Positions 60,749-64,000 of a stretch of 64,000 bases of DNA are shown here, piece after piece. Numbering within the stretch: position 1 is the stretch's first letter; every line of letters starts with the position of its first letter. Below the pieces are notes generated by a model, which saw nothing but the letters and a program-made list of their open reading frames with translations, did not search any database and had not been told where the DNA came from. The position numbers and the translations under genes were made by a program. The stretch is from UBA940 sp031547885. GTDB lineage: Bacteria; Bacteroidota; Bacteroidia; Bacteroidales; Rikenellaceae. Location of the stretch: contig JAVBRO010000009.1 in assembly GCA_031547885.1 (NCBI GenBank), positions 1 to 64,000 on the forward strand. The letters are read 5' to 3'.

Positions 60749-60795
60749 AATCACATTAATTTGATTTCGGAAGACCACAAAAGCCTGCCACTCTT

Positions 60796-61644
60796 TTAAT
60801 CATAATTCTCAAAATTATTCCCGTTCCATTTAAACAAATATGGGGTTATGGGATAAGTACTTTCTCGGTAAGACTTTTCTGCGAGCTGCTTTATCTTTTC
60901 AATACCATCTTTGTCCCCGCTTCCGGCAACCAGTAATATATCCCTGTTGGGGATCGCAATGATCAGGTCTCCTTTCACGTCGAAATTATCCTTATTCCAT
61001 ATCTCTTCCAACAGGATCAGGCTGTTTTCATAATCCCCGCCCGCAGAAACAAAATACAAGCCGTCATCTCCCGGATGGTTTCCTACCTCGGGAATAATAT
61101 TTACGAGATTCCTGATTGCATATTCAAGCAAATCCTCTTTGGCAATACTCGCCTTTTCCAGATCTTCATTTGTAAGATAAGAGAAGTTGCTACCCTTGTC
61201 TTCAGCATAAAGAATGATCAGCCGGTCGTTGTATTTTTCATATGCGACCGACAGTTTATCCTTGCTTATTCCATTCGATTCTGCAAGCATATCGAGGTAG
61301 TCGAGCGCTTTTATAACAGGAATTATTCTCTCTGTATCGATGGTTCCGTCATTCTCCCAGACATCGGAATAAGACGCCATATACTTCGATATGATCCCGT
61401 TTATGGAATCGGGCTGAGCCTTATATTCCAGATAGGCGTTATCCAACGAAATAAGGTATTCCATGTCGTGGTAAGAAGATACTATGGTCAGATCGTCTGT
61501 GATCTCAAATCCGGCATCGGGAAATTCCCGTTCCAGACTCTCCAGATAAAATTTCGTAAACTCCTTTTCAGACATCTTTTCCGCTCCCCCGCCGCATCCG
61601 ACCATAAATAATACGATAACCAAGGAAATCAATCCTTTATTCAT
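60796..61644 (-). CDS. DUF1444-like lipoprotein
   Basis: A 282-residue lipoprotein with lipobox FMVGC (C17) followed by GGGAEKMSEKEF. The sequence EREFPDAGFEITDDLTIVSSYHDMEYLISLDNAYLEYKAQPDSINGIISKYMAS and ILLVAGSGDKDGIEKIKQLAEKSY fits DUF1444 (YtpQ-like) proteins. Function is unknown. The frame extends further upstream, overlapping the next gene on the same strand; I start at MNKGL, which begins the signal peptide. It has lower GC than its neighbours, which could mean later acquisition. Confidence 0.72.
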   Translation of the reverse strand: MNKGLISLVIVLFMVGCGGGAEKMSEKEFTKFYLESLEREFPDAGFEITDDLTIVSSYHDMEYLISLDNAYLEYKAQPDSINGIISKYMASYSDVWENDGTIDTERIIPVIKALDYLDMLAESNGISKDKLSVAYEKYNDRLIILYAEDKGSNFSYLTNEDLEKASIAKEDLLEYAIRNLVNIIPEVGNHPGDDGLYFVSAGGDYENSLILLEEIWNKDNFDVKGDLIIAIPNRDILLVAGSGDKDGIEKIKQLAEKSYRESTYPITPYLFKWNGNNFENYD

Positions 61645-61664
61645 GTTCCTGAGAGTTCGAACAG

Positions 61665-63116
61665 TTACAACTTGTAGTACTCTTCCCATTCGATCCGCGG
61701 CGGCGCTCCGGCCAGAAGCGCGTTGGCTATCGGATCGCCGACTATTTCGTGTGTATGGGCGTCGAAAGTGAGCTTGCGGCCCAGCCTCTGTGCGATGACA
61801 CCCAGCGAGAAGACCTGGCTCAGCGGGCCGTGAATCTCGAACGGCGAACGGGTCTTCTCCTCGCCACGGCATGCGCGCAGGAAGTTGACGTAATGATTCG
61901 ACGTGCTTTCGGGAACTTCCGGCAGGCTGTCAGCCATTTCCCGGGCCTTGTCGGCGGGAATGATAGACAGGGTGCTGCCGTGCGACGCCCCTTTGAATAT
62001 CAGATCCTTGGAGTAGATTATCTTGCCCGGATTGAGGCTCACCGGCTGCGCCACGTTAGCACCCGAAGGCGGAATGTTGGGATCGAGTTCCGACACGCCG
62101 TAACCTGCGGGAATGGGCGGCAGGTTGTCCACCCCGTCGTACCACGTCACGTCCACGGCGGGCATATGCCTGCGCCTCGGAAAGCGGAATTTTATCGTCG
62201 AGGAGAGCGGGAAGAAAAAGTCGTTGTGTCCGACCAGCTTCTGCGGCTCTACCTCATACGGCAGCCCCAGTTCGAGGAATTCGTGCACCGTGTCGAGTAT
62301 ATGCGCGCCCCAGTCGCCCAGCGCCCCCATGCCGAAATCGTACCAGCTGCGCCAGTCGCCCGGATGGTATTTCTTGTTGAAATCGTGCCACATGGCCGTC
62401 CCGAGCCACGTGTCCCAGTCCATACCCGCGGGCAGCGGCTCCGCATCGGGAAACTTATATATGTTCTGGTCCCATCCGTGCCAGCGGCGGGCCGAGTTCA
62501 TGTGGGCCGTCACCTCGGTAACATCCTTTATGATGCCCGCGTCCATCCATGCCTTGAACTGGAAATAATTGGCTTCGGAGTGTCCCTGATTGCCGACCTG
62601 CGTCGCCAACTGCGGATTCCGCAGGGCCATATCCATCATCAGCTGCGCCTCGTTGAAAGTACGCGCCATCGGTTTTTCTACGTAAACGTGCTTGCCAAGC
62701 GACAGGGCCAGCATCGTGGCCGGGAAGTGCGAATGGTCGGGAATGGCGACCGCCACAGCGTCTATCTGCGGAGCCATTTCGTCGAACATTTTGCGGAAAT
62801 CGCGGTAGCGTTTGGCATTCGGATGGGCGTTCAGCGCCTTCTGGCAGAAGTCGGCGTCGATGTCGACGTCGCACAGCGCCACGATGTCGGCAAGTCCGCT
62901 CGCCCCGAACTCCCTCACAAGGTCCCATCCGCGGTTGCCGATGCCTATGCAGGCAAGGCGCACACGGTCGGTAGCGGCAGCGGTGGTTTTTTTCTTTGAT
63001 TGGCCGGCTCCCAACGCCTCAAGTGGTGAAAGGCCGCCCAGCATCACTCCTGCGGCTGCAATACCGGTCGTTTTCAGGAAGTCGCGGCGCGACAACCCTG
63101 TCGTCTTCTTTTCCAT
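61665..63116 (-). CDS. Gfo/Idh/MocA-family oxidoreductase with Tat signal
   Basis: A 483-residue NAD(P)-dependent sugar oxidoreductase, exported by the Tat pathway: LSRRDFLKTTGIAAAGVMLGG (twin arginine). The Rossmann part has RVRLACIGIGNRGW, IVALCDVDI, DAVAVAIPDHSHFPATM, KHVYVEKPMARTF (EKP catalytic region) and the substrate domain follows with QVGNQGHSEANYFQFK and MGALGDWGAHILDTVHEF. These are typical of Gfo/Idh/MocA enzymes that act on glycans in the periplasm. I start at MEKKTTG (63116). It lies in the same operon direction as the DUF1444 and DUF1080 genes. Confidence 0.92.
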   Translation of the reverse strand: MEKKTTGLSRRDFLKTTGIAAAGVMLGGLSPLEALGAGQSKKKTTAAATDRVRLACIGIGNRGWDLVREFGASGLADIVALCDVDIDADFCQKALNAHPNAKRYRDFRKMFDEMAPQIDAVAVAIPDHSHFPATMLALSLGKHVYVEKPMARTFNEAQLMMDMALRNPQLATQVGNQGHSEANYFQFKAWMDAGIIKDVTEVTAHMNSARRWHGWDQNIYKFPDAEPLPAGMDWDTWLGTAMWHDFNKKYHPGDWRSWYDFGMGALGDWGAHILDTVHEFLELGLPYEVEPQKLVGHNDFFFPLSSTIKFRFPRRRHMPAVDVTWYDGVDNLPPIPAGYGVSELDPNIPPSGANVAQPVSLNPGKIIYSKDLIFKGASHGSTLSIIPADKAREMADSLPEVPESTSNHYVNFLRACRGEEKTRSPFEIHGPLSQVFSLGVIAQRLGRKLTFDAHTHEIVGDPIANALLAGAPPRIEWEEYYKL

Positions 63117-63183
63117 AATCAATTATGTAGGTTTTAGATTTCTCAGAATGACTTTAAAGTTACGTAAAATTTTTCATAACAAT

Positions 63184-63213
63184 AAAAAAAGATGCCCTTA
63201 AGCGGAACATCTT
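63184..63213 (-). terminator. Candidate terminator of ksgA
   Basis: Minus-strand AAGATG / CATCTT hairpin with an internal CC/GG pair and a run of seven T. Confidence 0.55.
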
Positions 63214-63299
63214 GTCACAAATCGGGAACAAAAAGTCAAATTCAGACCTTCCTCATAATGGCCGCCGGAATGCCGAACCTTTTACGGGACACTGTGAAT

Positions 63300-64000
63300 C
63301 TATAATCCGCCGCCGGTGTTCCGGCCGACCCAGTTTGTGAGGTCGACGAACTGGGCGACGGATAGTTTTTCGGCGCGGTCGCTGAAAAGCGGGTGTTCCG
63401 CGCCCCCGAAATCGCCGAAAACCGCCCTCAATGAATTTCGCACCATCTTGCGCCTCTGCCCGAAAGCCGCCTTGACAACTTTGACAAACAACGCCTCGTC
63501 GCAGCCGAGCTCCTCCACCGAATTGCGCGCGAGGCGTATGACGGCGCTTTTGACCTTTGGCGGCGGCGAGAAAACGCTCTCGCTGACCGTAAAAAGATAT
63601 TCGATGTCGTACCACGCCTGCAGCAACACGCTCATGATACCGTAGGTGCGGCTGCCCGGTGGTTCGGCGATGCGCTGCGCCACCTCGCGCTGGATCATGC
63701 CCACCGCTTCGGGAACCAGATCGCGGTTCTCCAGTATCTTGAAAAATATCTGCGAGGAGATATTATAAGGGAAGTTGCCGATGATCTTCACGCCATCCGG
63801 GAACTGCCCGCGGAGATCGTAGCGCAGAAAATCGCCCTCGATGAGCCTCGGCGAAAAATCGGGAAAATGTTCACGCATATATGCGATGCTCTCCTTGTCG
63901 ATCTCGATCCCCCATAGCCGGATGTCGTCCCTCTGCAGCAGGAACTGCGTCAGCACGCCCATTCCGCCGCCTATCTCCAGCACGTCGCTACCGCCCGAGA
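63300..64000 (-). CDS. ksgA: 16S rRNA (adenine-N6,N6)-dimethyltransferase, C-terminal part (partial)
   Basis: Dimethylates two adenines in helix 45 of 16S rRNA, near the end of small-subunit assembly. The visible 233 codons (the frame enters from beyond 64000) have VLEIGGGMGVLTQFLL (SAM motif I), GIEIDKES, GDFLRYDL, the catalytic NFPYNISSQIFFKI (NLPY-like), and the C-terminal helical domain with FSPPPKVKSAVIRL and AFGQRRKMVRNSLR. All agree with the RsmA/KsgA family. A GTG-start frame at 63983 is only the edge of the window, not the true start. Confidence 0.95.
   Translation of the reverse strand, partial: SGGSDVLEIGGGMGVLTQFLLQRDDIRLWGIEIDKESIAYMREHFPDFSPRLIEGDFLRYDLRGQFPDGVKIIGNFPYNISSQIFFKILENRDLVPEAVGMIQREVAQRIAEPPGSRTYGIMSVLLQAWYDIEYLFTVSESVFSPPPKVKSAVIRLARNSVEELGCDEALFVKVVKAAFGQRRKMVRNSLRAVFGDFGGAEHPLFSDRAEKLSVAQFVDLTNWVGRNTGGGL

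Noticed and set aside
63300..63983. Start of ksgA at the GTG at 63983
   Set aside because: The frame continues past 64000 and the SAM motif needs upstream residues; the gene is cut by the window end.

Overview
The window is a stretch of bacterial chromosome from a Bacteroidales organism, most likely Rikenellaceae (Alistipes or a close relative). The evidence is the Bacteroidetes promoter pattern (TTTG, about 19 nt, TAnnTTTG) before many genes, the 5' end of a Bacteroidales-type 16S rRNA gene, BACON, NigD-like and SusD-era style lipoproteins, CotH and DUF1080 proteins, bamD next to rpoZ and coaBC genes, and moderately GC-rich coding sequence. The genus is inference; the full 16S gene is outside the window. 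I see no prophage, integrase, transposase or CRISPR array; this is core chromosome with densely packed genes and many unusual intergenic repeats.

Layout. 1-0.9 kb: 5' end of a 16S gene leaving the window on the minus strand, with its leader and two promoters. 0.9-6.7 kb: leuS, a YitT-family membrane protein and metG. 7-13 kb: ilvE, a small outer-membrane protein, a YD-repeat-like secreted protein, a YjbR-like protein with an AlkD-type glycosylase, a nuclease lipoprotein and a BACON lipoprotein. 13-17 kb (minus): aroB, ung, kdsA, rfbD. 17-22 kb: alkaline phosphatase, esterase, CotH and GH43 secreted proteins. 22-24 kb (minus): tRNA-Arg, plsX, rpmF, yceD. 24-31 kb: TerC, acyl-CoA dehydrogenase with etfA/etfB, purA. 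31-39 kb: TPR protein, MFS transporter, uvrA. 39-42 kb (minus): bamD, rpoZ and a coaBC that is split into two genes. 42-47 kb: an alpha-oxoamine synthase, GDPD, and an ECF sigma factor with an anti-sigma-like protein fused to an outer-membrane barrel. 47-52 kb (minus): buk, ptb, ackA, pta and a response regulator. 53-59 kb: DUF349 protein, pyrG, yidC. 59-64 kb (minus): tandem DUF1080 protein, DUF1444 lipoprotein, Tat-exported oxidoreductase and the C-terminal part of ksgA.

Metabolic theme. Two parallel acyl-phosphate/kinase pairs (Ptb-Buk and Pta-AckA) lie side by side, and an acyl-CoA dehydrogenase with its electron-transfer flavoprotein lies 20 kb away. Together with the branched-chain aminotransferase this suggests fermentation to acetate plus butyrate or branched short-chain acids with ATP gain.

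The most interesting material is between the genes. Two copies of a 320-326 bp structured element (6661-6980 and 56934-57259) fill whole intergenic gaps; they keep hairpins with compensatory base changes, and their cloverleaf cores, bounded by 13-14 bp perfect inverted repeats, lie in opposite orientation relative to the outer flanks. A second structured family (35656-35831 and 49355-49517) shows the same kind of covariation. A third class consists of hairpins flanked by tandem simple words (ATTCATG, TTACGAA, GATGAAA) that sit in operon gaps. Finally, coaBC is broken at the domain boundary by a spacer holding three short palindromes at 30-31 bp spacing.
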